Part shown: piece by piece, positions 1 to 12,200 of the stretch | Layout of the letters: each line of letters opens with the position of its first letter | Numbering within the stretch: position 1 is the stretch's first letter | From: Caprella mutica | Taxonomy: Eukaryota > Arthropoda > Malacostraca > Amphipoda > Caprellidae | DNA: 64,000 nucleotides | Direction of reading: 5' to 3' | NCBI GenBank assembly: GCA_947561585.1 | Contig: CANNZV010000922.1 | Span: forward strand, 124,001-188,000 | Program-made: the position numbers and the translations under genes | Notes under the pieces: model-generated | Databases searched by the model: none | What the model was told of the DNA's origin: nothing | The model's input: only the letters and a program-made list of their open reading frames with translations

Positions 1-198
1 GTGTTTTGAAGCTAGTTATGATGTTTCTGTTGTTAGAGGCCGCAGTTTGTTAGTGAGCCGCAATTTACCTGCTTGACCCAAATATAGGAATTAATAGCTA
101 AATATCCTCCGACATTGCAGGAATTTTTTAATTAGAGAAATTGAATATCTGCCAACATATCATTGGAATTTAGCACCAAATAGAATCTTGGGGCCCAG

Positions 199-445
199 CC
201 AGTCTGTATTTGGGGCACAAAATTCCACTGACTTTTTGAAAAAGCTGAAAAAATCCTCCATAAATTTCCAGTAGTTTGGCTGATCCACCAACATTTTACC
301 CATTTTTGATTTTTCCACCGTAAATTAATGGTAACATAGGAGTATATAGGTAGCTAAAAATCCACTGACTTTGCCAGAATATTATTTTCAATTGAGAAAA
401 ATTCCACCAACATGTTGGTGGAATTTACCACGAAATACAGTCTGG
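199..445. mobile_element. MITE, CCAGTCTGTATTT family, copy 1
   Basis: The ends resemble CCAGTCTGTATTT and its inverse, and the interior matches the copy at 504-745 (shared blocks around TCCACTGACTTTTTG and ATTCCACCAACATG). I saw no clear target duplication. It is non-coding. Confidence 0.5.
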
Positions 446-503
446 AAGTATGCCAGGCTGCAGATAAGATAATGGTAAAGTGTTCCACTATTCATCTATT
501 AGG

Positions 504-745
504 CCAGTCTGTATTTGGTGCACAAAATTCCACTGACTTTTTGAAAAAGCTGAAAAAATCCACCATAAATGATAAATTTTCAGTAATTTGACTGATCCAC
601 CAACATTTTACCCATTTTCCAACAAAAATTACTGGTAACATTGGAATAAATAGTTTAAAATCCATCGACTTTGCCAGAATATTATTTTTAATGGAGAAAA
701 ATTCTACTGACATGTCAGTGGAATTTACCACAAAATACAGACTGG
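504..745. mobile_element. hAT-type MITE, CCAGTCTGTATTT family, copy 2
   Basis: Terminal inverted repeats CCAGTCTGTATTT / AAATACAGACTGG are flanked on both sides by the 8-bp duplication CTATTAGG (496-503 and 746-753). An 8-bp duplication is the hallmark of hAT-superfamily transposition. The element is 242 bp and non-coding, so it must have been moved in trans. Confidence 0.75.
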
Positions 746-1030
746 CTATTAGGTAGTAGAGATCTTTTGTTTTGTTCTCGTAAAGTCAATGTAGCTAAAT
801 AGGTTCAGGCAGGTAAATTGCGGCACACTAACAAACTGCGGCTTCTGACGACAGAAACATCATAGCTTCAAAATACACGTTAAAAACTTGAATTTATAAA
901 TTATAGTATGCACTGCGCTTCTTTTGATAGCTATGCCATTTGAATGTAATTTCAGTTCAGACTGTTTCAAAGACTCTCTTGAGAGGGCCGCAATTAAAAA
1001 TTAAAGGGCCGCAATTTACCTGCGTGACCC

Positions 1031-2012
1031 TATTTATTATTTATATAAATCAATTTCCAAGTGTTTGCAGAGAAATGATAGAATAGCCTAGGCATATGCC
1101 AAATATCTCCCATGTGTGATGATTTGATGATTTTATAGTTATGATGTTTCCATTTCTCTTAAATATTATTATTTACTAGTGTACTTTCCTGTTAAAAATA
1201 ACGGGTCATCAATACCAATTTATTACCCGTTATTTGGTTACTTCAATTCTATTAAAATTAAATTTCCTGCATATTCTAATTTATTTTATAGATAAAATAC
1301 ATTGAAAAATTGAATAGAAACTGGATATTTATATATCAAGTTGATATAGGCCTATTCCTGGAATCCTGTGCGTATGATCGTATCATAGTTAAATTCTTCA
1401 TGCCCAAGTAAAATAGTATGACTCGCCATTTGTCTCTCCAGCTCTCCCCAAAAATCACCAAATTTCTCTCCAAAATGATCAAATTATCATATATTCTCTC
1501 CAAAATAACCTTGTAGCATCTAGTCTGCAAAGCATGGAAAATCTGTCTCTAAGATTTTATTTTATTTTTGAGGTGAATTTGTCTTCAAATATTTTCAAAT
1601 CTGTCATCAAAATGACAAGAAAATTCCAAAATGCCTCCAATAAATATTAAATACCTATAAACATAGAGTTAATTAGGAAATTGTCTCCAAGATCTTGCAA
1701 AGATATTTTTCCCCAAAAAAATGTCTCCAAAGATCTTTGGCGACATGGATGTGCTTTGCTGACTGGATTGTGAAGTCAGGAATATTTAATTGAAATTATC
1801 AAAGAATAAAACAAAGAATTAAAAAATTGTCACATATTCACTATATACCTAGATATGGCAGCTCTAGCTAAATGTTAAGGGACTATGTTTCATTAACCTC
1901 TTTTCTCATTTTGTGTTTAATTTCCTTTGTTCCAAAGCAGATGATGTGCAACCTATTAATTAATTATTTACTTTAAATTCAAATGATTTACCAAATATCT
2001 TCTCAATTTCAG
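1031..2012. other. Non-coding stretch before APLF exons
   Basis: AT-rich sequence with a degenerate reverse-orientation copy of the CCAAGTAAT MITE family near 1402-1560. I searched it for the exon that should encode the N-terminal strands of the APLF FHA domain and did not find it, so that exon probably lies upstream of the window. Confidence 0.4.
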
Positions 2013-5000
2013 TGTGCGGAAACTAAAGTGTCTCGTCGTCACTGTACTTTAGATTGGGACTCAGACGGAGTGGTGATAAAGGCGGTGAGTGTTTGATGGT
2101 TGCGTCACCTTGTAAATATTTTAAATTAATCAATAGCTACTACCTGAAGAATATTTTCAATTTATGACAAAAATACATCTTTATATTTCCTTATGATTAT
2201 TTATTATGGTCCTTCTTCAGGTGCACAAGAATCCTACATTTGTTTGCATTGACAGTGTGACCAAAGAACTGAAGAATGGACAACAGAGTGCCCTTAGTGA
2301 TGGGGATTCTTTTGGAATGCTCTCGGAGGCTGCTTGGTACAAGTTAGTATTCCAATGCAGTTTCTTTTTAGTTACTAAATGACTGGATAAAATCATACAT
2401 ATATTCCTAATAGATACTATCTAAAAATTAAAATATGAACTTTAATTATATGCTCTAGTTTAATGGTATGAAAGTACTAGTAAATAGATTGCATATTAAA
2501 ATATAAATGGAAAAAGAAATTAAGTTTAGATTGTTCTTACTTCATATCTAATCTTACCTCTAATATTTTAATTTGTTCTTAGCTACCTAAATAATTCTAA
2601 CAATGAAAGTTAAAGTTATATCATCTTAGGTGAAATTACTAGTTTCATATCAAAATAAAGGAAAGTATATCCACATAAAGGAAGCTATAGCTATTGTCAA
2701 ATCATGAGTAATTTAGTCTTAGAACAATGTAGTTAAATATGTATGCACATGTGGGTAGTTTCAGATCAGGAATTCATACACAGTGAATGCTTTTTCAGTT
2801 CGGTATTAGCTAGAAATCGTACCTCTTTGTTGCATGTGTGATATCTAGTGAAGGTAGTGTGTGGGTTAGCATTTAATCAGACAATATATATATTCAATTC
2901 ATTGAATTTTGTGGCTAAACATTTTGACATAATTAATTTATTATTTCAGAGTGACTTTGAAATTGAGCAAAAAAGATAAACCAAGTGCATCAGTTGAACC
3001 TAAAGAAGACTCTAAAATTGATGAAGAAGAAGCAGAGAAAGTTATTTCTGATGAAGCTTTGTCAGTCAAAGAAGATATTGAAAATACTGACGAAATAAAG
3101 ACGGATGATCTGAAACCATCAGGTAAATACCCATTATTAATTAATAAATTTAAATTCCTACCCTATTCATGATTTTCAAACAGCTACAGCTGTTTCAGTT
3201 TTAAATTTGTGGCTAATATCTTTTTATTTTTTTTCTACTAGATGCTGTAAGTGCAATTAAAGAAAGTGAGACACTGCCTGAAAAGTGTGAATCCGTTTCA
3301 AAATCTCCTGTTCTAGCTCCCACAAACCATCCTAATGATGTAAAGTGTGCAACTAATGAGAAAACATCCACTAATGGAAATAATTCATCAGTTAAAACGT
3401 CACAGGTAATATCTGACATATTAGTTATGCATTTTTTATGATGGTAATTTATTTAGATCTTCTGGGTATCCTAATAAATAACTTGTTTGAAGTTATTTTT
3501 TTCTGTTAAAGCTTGCATCTACTGGTAAAGTGCGTACCCTGCCTTCTTGGTTATCAAAAATTGCTAATGAAGGCCCTGAAGAAGATTCTCCTAAGCAGGT
3601 TGAAGAGAAGGAAAAGAAAACTGTTAAGAGATCAAAAACAACAATTAGGAAAAATCCAAGTAAACCGAAAAATAAGCCAGTTGCTGCTAAACGAAAGACA
3701 ACTGCCCCGAAATACGACTCTATGAGTGATAGCAGTTCAGATGAAAAAGTTATCACTCCAAATAAGAAATCGGACATTAAATCCGACACTTCTCCTAAAT
3801 CCGAGACTTCAATTAGTCCTAATAAGAAAGTAGCTAAAAACTTGCATGGACTCAGCGAATCTGATGAAGACTCAACTCCTGTTAAAACTAAACCTAACTT
3901 CTTTAAAGGAGAATCTGATAACAGTTCTGCTTCGCCTCATAAAGCAAAAGAAAATGTCAATAGAAAAAGACGGATGAGTATGAGTTCTTCAGATGATGAT
4001 GATGTGCCTTTAGTGAAAAAACCTGCCACGTCTGCTCCTGCAACCTCTGCTGCTGAAAATGGTGAAAGTTCCTCAACTAACAGAGCTCCTGCAGCAGGAA
4101 ATACTAACGGGTCACAAGAGAATCCTAAAGCTTCAAAACAGAAGAGACCATCTTGTTGCTATGGATCAGGATGTTATAGGTAAGTAGCTATTACTTCAAT
4201 AATGAAAATTTACATTTAAATGAAAATCTTAAAGTAAATACAATACCGCTCACAAATAATTGTAAGCTTAACATACTTTATTGATGCATTGCATAAAGGT
4301 GAAACCATTTTTCAATTTGATAAAATCCTATGAAATTATTTTCAGTTCTTCACCAATTTGCTGACAATATTTTTCATTATTTCTTTATTACTAGATTTCA
4401 TTTTAATATCAGTGTAAGCATTTCAAGTTTTTCTGCCCCCTTTTAGGAAGAACCCACAGCACCGTGAGGACGAGTCTCACCCCGGTGACTCTGATTATCT
4501 CTCCAATGAGTCCGAGGATGAAAATGATAGCGATGACGACAGAGAAGAGTGTGAATTTGGTGTGGATTGTTACCGCAAAAACCCACAACACAGAAAGGAC
4601 TTCAAACACACGAGGTTCCCACAACCACAGAGAAGAGCCAAAAGGAAAGGTATGTGAATTCAAAAAACTCAAATACTAACTTTGAAGTTTTAATTGGTTT
4701 GTAATGGAAAATTATTATATTGTTAAATGGTTGAACAACAAATATTATATTAATTGTCTTTTTAAACTGTAACTTGAAAAAGTATATGAAACTCTGGCAA
4801 ATTAGGTTTACATAGTTTCCATTTTCAGCAAAAGCCAAGAAAAATGATGACGGTGACTCTGAAGATTCATATGACTATGATGATCCTTTTTTAAATGATG
4901 ATTCATCAGATGATTTCGCTCCTACAGACTCAGGTGAGCAAAACCCAACATATAGCTGTGAAAATCTAATGTTTATTTTCTCATTACGACTCTAATTTTA

Positions 5001-5638
5001 TTTTCTCTTTGCTGTTCATATTTGCCAATAGAGATTCTAGGTAGCTATCTATTTTTGCGTAAAAATTACTTAGCTGATTATCACCCGCAGTCTTAATAGT
5101 TTAATATAATCTTTAATACATTGTACTGTCTATTGGGTAATTTTAAATTGACAACAGAAAATGAGTATGGATCATACAATTCAATAGTGATATCATTAGG
5201 GTTGTGACAATATGCGTTTGAAATCATAGATCCTGATATTATAGACGGAGAGAATTAAAGAGTATTGAATAGTTCTAAACCAGCGGTATATAGTATTCGA
5301 TACCATTTCATTTAGTTTCGTCTATGATATTCTTAAGATCTATGATTTTAAATGCATATTGTCACAACCCTAGATATCATTAATAAAATTACCTCAACAT
5401 TAAAATCCTATTACGAGAGAAGACTATTCCTCCTCTATTTTCGGTTACTAGGTAGCTATAATGAGTTAACTTTGTTGTAGCTGTACTGATTCATTTCTGT
5501 TTAATATTATTCTTTCCTTCAGAGGGCTCTGACTCGGAGTGGGCACAGTCGCAGCCATTAAACGATGAGGAGAAAAAAGAACTAAAAAGAGCAAGAAAGG
5601 AAGCTAATAAATTCCTTGGCAAGAAGAAACGCACTTAG
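2013..5638 (+). CDS. APLF: APLF, aprataxin and PNK-like factor (5' end missing)
   Basis: APLF is a nuclear non-homologous end-joining factor and histone chaperone that reads phospho-XRCC1/XRCC4, Ku and poly(ADP-ribose). Exons seen: 2013-2084, 2221-2342, 2950-3122, 3242-3405, 3512-4179, 4447-4649, 4829-4933, 5523-5638; all join in phase and have GT-AG borders. Exons 1-2 carry the second half of an FHA domain with the phosphopeptide-binding core KVSRRHC. GKVRTLPSWLSK in exon 5 matches the Ku-binding motif of human APLF. Two PAR-binding zinc fingers (PBZ) follow: CCYGSGCYR with KNPQHREDESH, and CEFGVDCYRKNPQH. An intron splits the first finger. The tail is strongly acidic (DDPFLNDDSSDDF) and then basic (GKKKRT), as in the histone-chaperone end of the family. 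The initiating exon is not visible, so the protein is incomplete here. Confidence 0.9.
5197..5372. mobile_element. hAT-type MITE, TAGGGTTGTGACAATATGC family, in APLF intron
   Basis: Terminal inverted repeats TAGGGTTGTGACAATATG(C) at both ends and the perfect 8-bp flanking duplication GATATCAT (5189-5196 and 5373-5380). It is 176 bp, non-coding, and sits in the last intron of APLF. Confidence 0.8.
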
Positions 5639-5849
5639 AAATAGAAATGATGTCACTAATGCTTGCTAGTGACGTCATAATTATAATACTAAGAAGAGAA
5701 CTCAAATAAGACTTACAATTGCTTATAGCTATCTGTGATTAGTTTTATTGCAGAACATTGTTATTTTTATGAAAACTTGATCTTTTATCACTAAGTCCTT
5801 ATGCTGCTAAGTGATTCAATTTAATACAAAGTTTTAAACATTCAAATTT

Positions 5850-5855
5850 AATAAA
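5850..5855 (+). terminator. Poly(A) signal AATAAA for APLF
   Basis: A canonical AATAAA lies 212 bases after the APLF stop codon. Other AT-rich variants are nearby, so the exact cleavage site is uncertain. Confidence 0.45.
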
Positions 5856-6212
5856 GTACAAAATACAGGATGGTACAGAAAACAGTAATATTTTAAATCT
5901 TTATACATATATAACTGTTAGATGAGAGTGGTAAATTTTTATGCAATGTCTAATACAACTATTATTGTTAAATCATATTTTGACTTGTTAAGATATAAAA
6001 TGTATATTATATTTACTTACTCATTAATATAGACTATTTCAGATGTGTGATCTCTAAATTAATAGTTATGTAGTGTTATAATTAAACGGAATGTTATATT
6101 TAGTAAATTTATAACAATATAAAATGTTCACCTAATAACATGAATAAATATGCATAAGATGAAAACTAAAATAATAAACAAATATAAATATATTTTTGGT
6201 TTACTTTTTTCT

Positions 6213-9200
6213 TTACGAAGATACAGTTTGGTTAGTGCTGCTCTCTCCACTCTTTACACTCTCGGTGTCTTTACTCTTATCCTCTTGACTCTTAGTCCCA
6301 ACACTTCTAAAGAAGCCTCTGAAAAAGAGATAAATATAGAATAGTTAAAGTTTTTATAAAATTAATATAGAGAGTCCTGAGTAGGAGAGTTATCCTGTAT
6401 AGTGAACAAATTTTCATTAGTCTGCCATGAAATGGACATTAGTTTTTAGAAAACTAGTGGCCTTTTTATGGCAGACTAATGAAAATTTGTTCACAATACG
6501 ATGTAGTTCTCTTACTAAAAATTTTTATTCACTGTACAAGATTTCTAATACATCTTATGAAAGATTATTATAAATGATTCGTATGAAAAGAGTAATTGAA
6601 ATACTTAGTATCTTGGTGCAACTATTGCTAGGGAGTACCCAGAACTACCCAGCATTACTTACCTAGCACTGTCAAGGGTGAGGTAGAGCAGCTCGTACTC
6701 TTTCTGGTGTTGTTGCAACCTGGCGAGTGTCAGGGCCAGAGTTTCTGACAGTTTGGAGTCACCAGATGACAGGCAGTCAGCTCTCTGCTTCTCAGCCTAC
6801 CAGAAATAATTTAGTTAACTTTTACCAGATAGAATTTATTGAAGCAGCGTAAACAGCTGATAGAAGATAAAAACTGCAATTGGTTACTCTATTAACTACT
6901 TAAATTAATTTAGCCACAGTTTAAGAAATAGTGGTCTAAGTGGTAGATAGACCCTTAACCTTCTTTTCCCTCCAATTGGTGAATGACTAATTGATTCAGC
7001 GAATGATTTACTTTGATGATCGAACTGACTCATTGAATGTATAATTTAATTCTAATTAATGAATGCAATTATACAAAGTAGATAAAGTTGCCCACCTTCT
7101 CCGTCTGTGAGATGAAGTGTCGTCGGACACCTGACCACCAGTGAAGAGAGTCGAACTGACTACCCTGGAAAAAAGGGGAAGGGGGAGGGAGTATTAGGAG
7201 CAGTGCTGCCAACCAGTCAATTTGACTGCTTTTTACTGTTCAAGAATTTGTATCTCATAAATTATTATTATTTATTTTTAATATAATGAGAACGTAGCTA
7301 AATTTTTATAGGTATCCATAATTCCCTGCAGTAGTAATAAGTAGTACAATCGGAAGGTTGAAAATAAGAAAATTGCATTCATTACAACCCTCGTATTTAT
7401 ATAAATGAAAATAAGCATATTATATTATCACAATAATATCAATTTAATTCCTAGATTGGATCATGATTCACTCAACACACAAAATATCATTAGTTCCTGA
7501 TATACAGGGTGACCCACAAAAAAATGTACCCAAATTTGAATTAATAAAAATATTGTACACGTACAAACTTAAGGAATGACGGTGGTAGAATGGATACATG
7601 AGAAAAATCTAATTTTTAAATTCACTTCAACTCATTTTTAACTACTTATAAATAGGATATCTACATTAATTCTAAGTTGGGTACACTTTTTCGTGGGTCA
7701 CCCTGTATATCACCCAATAAAGGTTAGTCTTCTCTCACCTGATCTAGCACACTAAGGAGGTATGCCACACCCATAGCAAAGCCATCCATGGTAAAGGCTG
7801 CCCCTTCAGTAGTGCTCTTCTTCAGGAGGTCTTTGGTAGGCAGAGAGTAGTGCACGAAGTTGATGCTAAGGGCAGGTACTATGAGGTAGAAGTTCTTAAG
7901 GTGAACATTAGAGTCACCAGTTAGGGCGTTGCTAAACACCTCCACCATTATCTGAAAATAGTCCGTCTCTGACTCAAAACTTTGCTGCAAATTATCGAGA
8001 ATGGAATCTAGGTTTGCAGCGGCTTTTTTTGTAACGTCATTTTCCTCCGTTTTAGATGTTCGTTGGAGTAACTCTTGAAAAGGCGTGAAGTTTGTCATGT
8101 CTGGTAGGAATTTGGCGGTGTTGTTAGAACACCGCAAACCGCCAGATCTGACGAGTCTGACATAACCTATGGCGTTACCTATTTGAGTCACCAGACCTCT
8201 GAACTGGTCAAGGTAAGACAAACCCTGGGAGTTTAATCCCAGTTTTCGAATGCCAAGATTGAGCTTTTGAGCTCTTTCGAAAGGGAACCACTTCTCATTG
8301 GAGTTCCTGACCTCTTTCCAATGCTTGTAGTCTCTCACCAGTCTTGACTTGATCTGCTCATCGTACAGGAACTGAGAGAAGATCTTGAACTTACCCACCA
8401 GAAACTGGTAGGTGTAGTTAACAGTGGTGTTGATAATACCAGCCCCGTGAGTTTTGATAGAGTTTGCTATGTCTGTTATATTGAGGGTGTTCAAATAGTT
8501 ACGATTGCTGTCCATTTCAACAAAAACCTGCTGACTCAGACTGTAGTGGTATGAACGTACGAACGCGGACAGGTTTCTGACGATTTCTAGCACGTCCACT
8601 CCCTGGTGGGTTGACTGGCCTGGTAGCCTTGGATTGTGGACCCTGAGGTCCCACTTGTGGTGCGCCAGGGCCCTCATTTCCTGGTAGATCTGACAGTCGT
8701 GTGGAGCAACAACAGTAAAGGCGTAGAAAGTTGTTGTTAGGTACTGCTCTACGCACTCCTTAATATTTATCAACTTGCCTGAGAAAAAAAGGCAAATCAA
8801 AGTCAGTTATGAGTAGGGTGGTGACAATATGCTTTTTAAATCACACAATATCTCATAGACGAAATGAAATGGTATCGAATACTATATACTGATGGTGTAA
8901 AACAATTCAATATTGTTTAATTCTCTCCGTTTATAGTATTCTATCTATTATTATAAAAGCATATTGTCACAACCCTAGTTATGAGATTTCTAACTAATAT
9001 TGAAGTTATATTGCTTTATTAACAAATATAAGAAATAACAAAACAAAACTACGTAGCTACTATCTAACAGGATATATATCTTAGTAGCCATCCCTACCAT
9101 AGCAATTTAGAGTAGGCAGTGCTAAGTATGGCAGTGGGTGCTCAAGTGGCAACTGGTGGCTGCTGTTGCCACTCTCTACGAAGGGGTTGCCATGATGCAG

Positions 9201-12200
9201 GTGCAGGTGATCATGAGTACTCAGACGCAGTTCCGTCTCTACTGTGTTGCACACATTGCTGATAATCTGTGAAGAGAAATAGGATTGTCATTTTATTTAT
9301 TTATCATTTATTAATCATTTCCTTCATTTATTTATCATTTCCTTCATTTATATATCATTTCCTTCATTTATATATCATTTCCTTCATTTATTTATCATTT
9401 CATTCATATATTTATCATTTCATTCATTTATTTATCATTTCCTTCATTTATTTATCATATACAATAACGAATAGAACCACTGGGGTACACACACCCCAAA
9501 GAAAGCTGAGAATTGGGTATATTTTAATTGAAATTATTCAAATTCCAAATCAATAAAAGCCAACTTTTGAAAAAAAGACTGATAAAAAAAAAAGACATTG
9601 CTATAGTCTTCTACATCAGGTAAATACCGATTTATGCAGTGCATACCTTATCATGCAGAGTGGTACAGAGAGTGTTCTGGAAGTGTTCCAGCAGAGTGTT
9701 CTGTTTCTCAAAGTGTTTAGCTGTCTTCAGTGTCTCTCTGCTGTGATTCACACACTCCAACACACCGGGCAAAAGGTGGGGAGGGATGCTACCTAGGGGG
9801 GGGGGGAGAGATTTGTTGAAAAGGCTATCATCATCACCACAGGCAAAACATGTCTCTAGATAACGAACTAATAGAGGACTAGTAACTAATCAATGTCACT
9901 TTTCATTCTTTATTTCAGAACTGTGCAACTGTCAGATAGCAGACTTTAGCCCTGGCAAGAATGAATTATTCTAGGCATAATAAAGGAATATCCCAGGGAA
10001 GAAAGATTTATTCCTGGAATATTATCTTAATATCCCAGGACTAAATCCTTGTTACTATGACTCACCACCACTGATATAAGTAAAGACAGCATCCAGTACG
10101 TTCCTATAGAGGTAGAGCAAAGGGCCCAGACTGGTGGCAGTGGAAATGTGATGCTGTAGACTGGACATAATCTCTAAACGACGGAACAGAATCACAATCT
10201 GAGACAACTCATCATCCTGTAAATAGAGTATAGAGTTAGAGATCGTAAGCAGTGATAGCATAGCTATTTATTATCATTTGACTCATTTCTCCATTTCTCT
10301 TTTTTCATATTTCACCTATCTAATATTTAGATATAGATTATTATTCTCCAGTTTATGTTTATTAATGAGATTAATCGCACTTCAGTCAGAGTATAGAGAG
10401 GTATTCTTCAAAAATCCATATCTTCAAAATATATTTTTTCTTGAATTAAATGTATTAGAACCAATACTTTGAGTAACTAAACTATAAGAGATGTTCTAGA
10501 TAGCTACCTTGAAAATGTCCCGTTTATTAGCAAAGGAAAGAGCTATTCTGGCAGTGGCAATGTTATTAGGCGTGGCAGGTCTCTTGCCCAGGCAATTGGT
10601 GACTATGGATCTGCAGGCCTCAACATCTGTCAACTTGGCAGCGTGACGCTTGTCTGAACTGAACTTTTTCTGCGTCATGAAAAGAAATTTGAAGGGATGA
10701 ACTGAATATATTGAGGTGCTGCTTATTAACTGTCTGAAGAATCCATCGAACTATTCTCATCTTCAGTAGCTAATATAGCCTCTTAATATTAATTAGATCA
10801 AAGATGGAACATATTACTAAACTGCCAACTAAATGATGGCTAAAGTCTGAAATGAATCTGGTAAATGACCATAACGTGCCACATCTGGGAGTAACTATTG
10901 AATCTTAAACCAATTAATTTATATGTTGAATCAGTTTTCAAACTACATATAAATGGCAACCAAACAGATTCCAATAACAATGAAAGTTTATTACCTAGCT
11001 AGAATAAAAATATCGTTTTCTTTAGAGCAGCGGTTCTGAAAGTATTTTTCTCGCACACCCCTTGCTTTTCTCAGGCACCCCCTGAGCATTGTATTGCATT
11101 GAACTTAATTGAAAAGCTAGAATAATATATTTGTTCACTATGATGTGAGAATTTATAATGAAAAAGTAAGAGAAATGAATGTTTTAATTTACATAATTTT
11201 CAAAAACAATTAAGAACCCAAATGGGTGCCGGGTACCCAACTTAAAGAACCACTGCTTTAGAGAGAAAATTAGCAACTCTCCATTCATTTCTACTTTTCC
11301 TTTGCCATTTAAATCTACTTTATATAGGATGACCTAAAAGTCTTAATATGAGCTTCACAGGGCCGTTAATACTATGTGATTAATAAACTAAATTATTTTA
11401 GAACATTCATGTGTTCATGAATAAATAGTTTCATCTTAACTCACCGCCACAGTTTTTAGAGCGTTTAGTAACTGCGCCAAGATGAACTGAGTGGCGAGTG
11501 GCGCAACATGGGGCAGGAGAGATGAGGAGTGGCGCAAATAAACCTGAAAGAGAAAGTCTCTTAGGAAATCATAGCTCCATAACCTAACACCTCTACAGTA
11601 AATATTATTAATTAGAAAAAGAGAAAATTAAGCTTACCATAACTTAAAGGTCCACTCCACTAAAAACTTTTTATTACTCTATTCATTAGAACTAAGGTCA
11701 CTGGTTAAGAAACTACTAACCATTTCAAATTTGATTCTAATTCTAATATGTAGTAATTCAAGTCATTCGGATGGGTTTTGCAGTAACTACCCTTCAACTT
11801 TTCAAGAAAAGAAAAAGACAATGATACTTCTGATTAATTCAAAACAATAATAAAGCTGATAAGACTGATTACAAATGGCTACCTAGCTATATTATTAGCA
11901 TGTTTCGTTAGCATAATTCACAACTCACCCTATACACTAATTTACTGTAGCTAGTAACATTAATTACCTCAAAATAAAATAATATTTGCACAATATACCA
12001 AGTATTCTTCCTGACATTTCTTTTCTCACCTGTCTGATGGTGGAGATGAGGTGCAGGAGGTGGCACACATTGAGGAGGTTGTGACTCTCGAGAGAGAGGT
12101 GTAGAGAGGCGCAGTAGAGGAGGAGGGAGGTGAGGGTGCTTCTAATCGCCTCAGACAGAACTATACCCTGAAAAAGAAAGTGAAGAGATCGGTAATTTTA

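Larger units (their letters stand above)
1..1030. repeat. Inverted-repeat element remnant with nested MITEs
   Basis: Bases 1-80 and 805-885 are near-perfect inverted copies of each other (GCAATTTACCTGC-type arms running into an ATGATGTTTCTG block). The stretch ends near 1028 with a second copy of the motif that also borders 18245-18345. This looks like a DNA transposon with long inverted arms, invaded by two smaller elements at 199-445 and 504-745. No coding potential was recognised. The left end may lie outside the window. Confidence 0.5.

Noticed and set aside
6150..6344. 64-codon plus-strand frame
   Set aside because: Antisense shadow of the last WASHC4 exon (6213-6318).
9269..9556. 95-codon plus-strand frame rich in Phe, Ile and His
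   Set aside because: It is the 20-bp tandem repeat in a WASHC4 intron read on the wrong strand.
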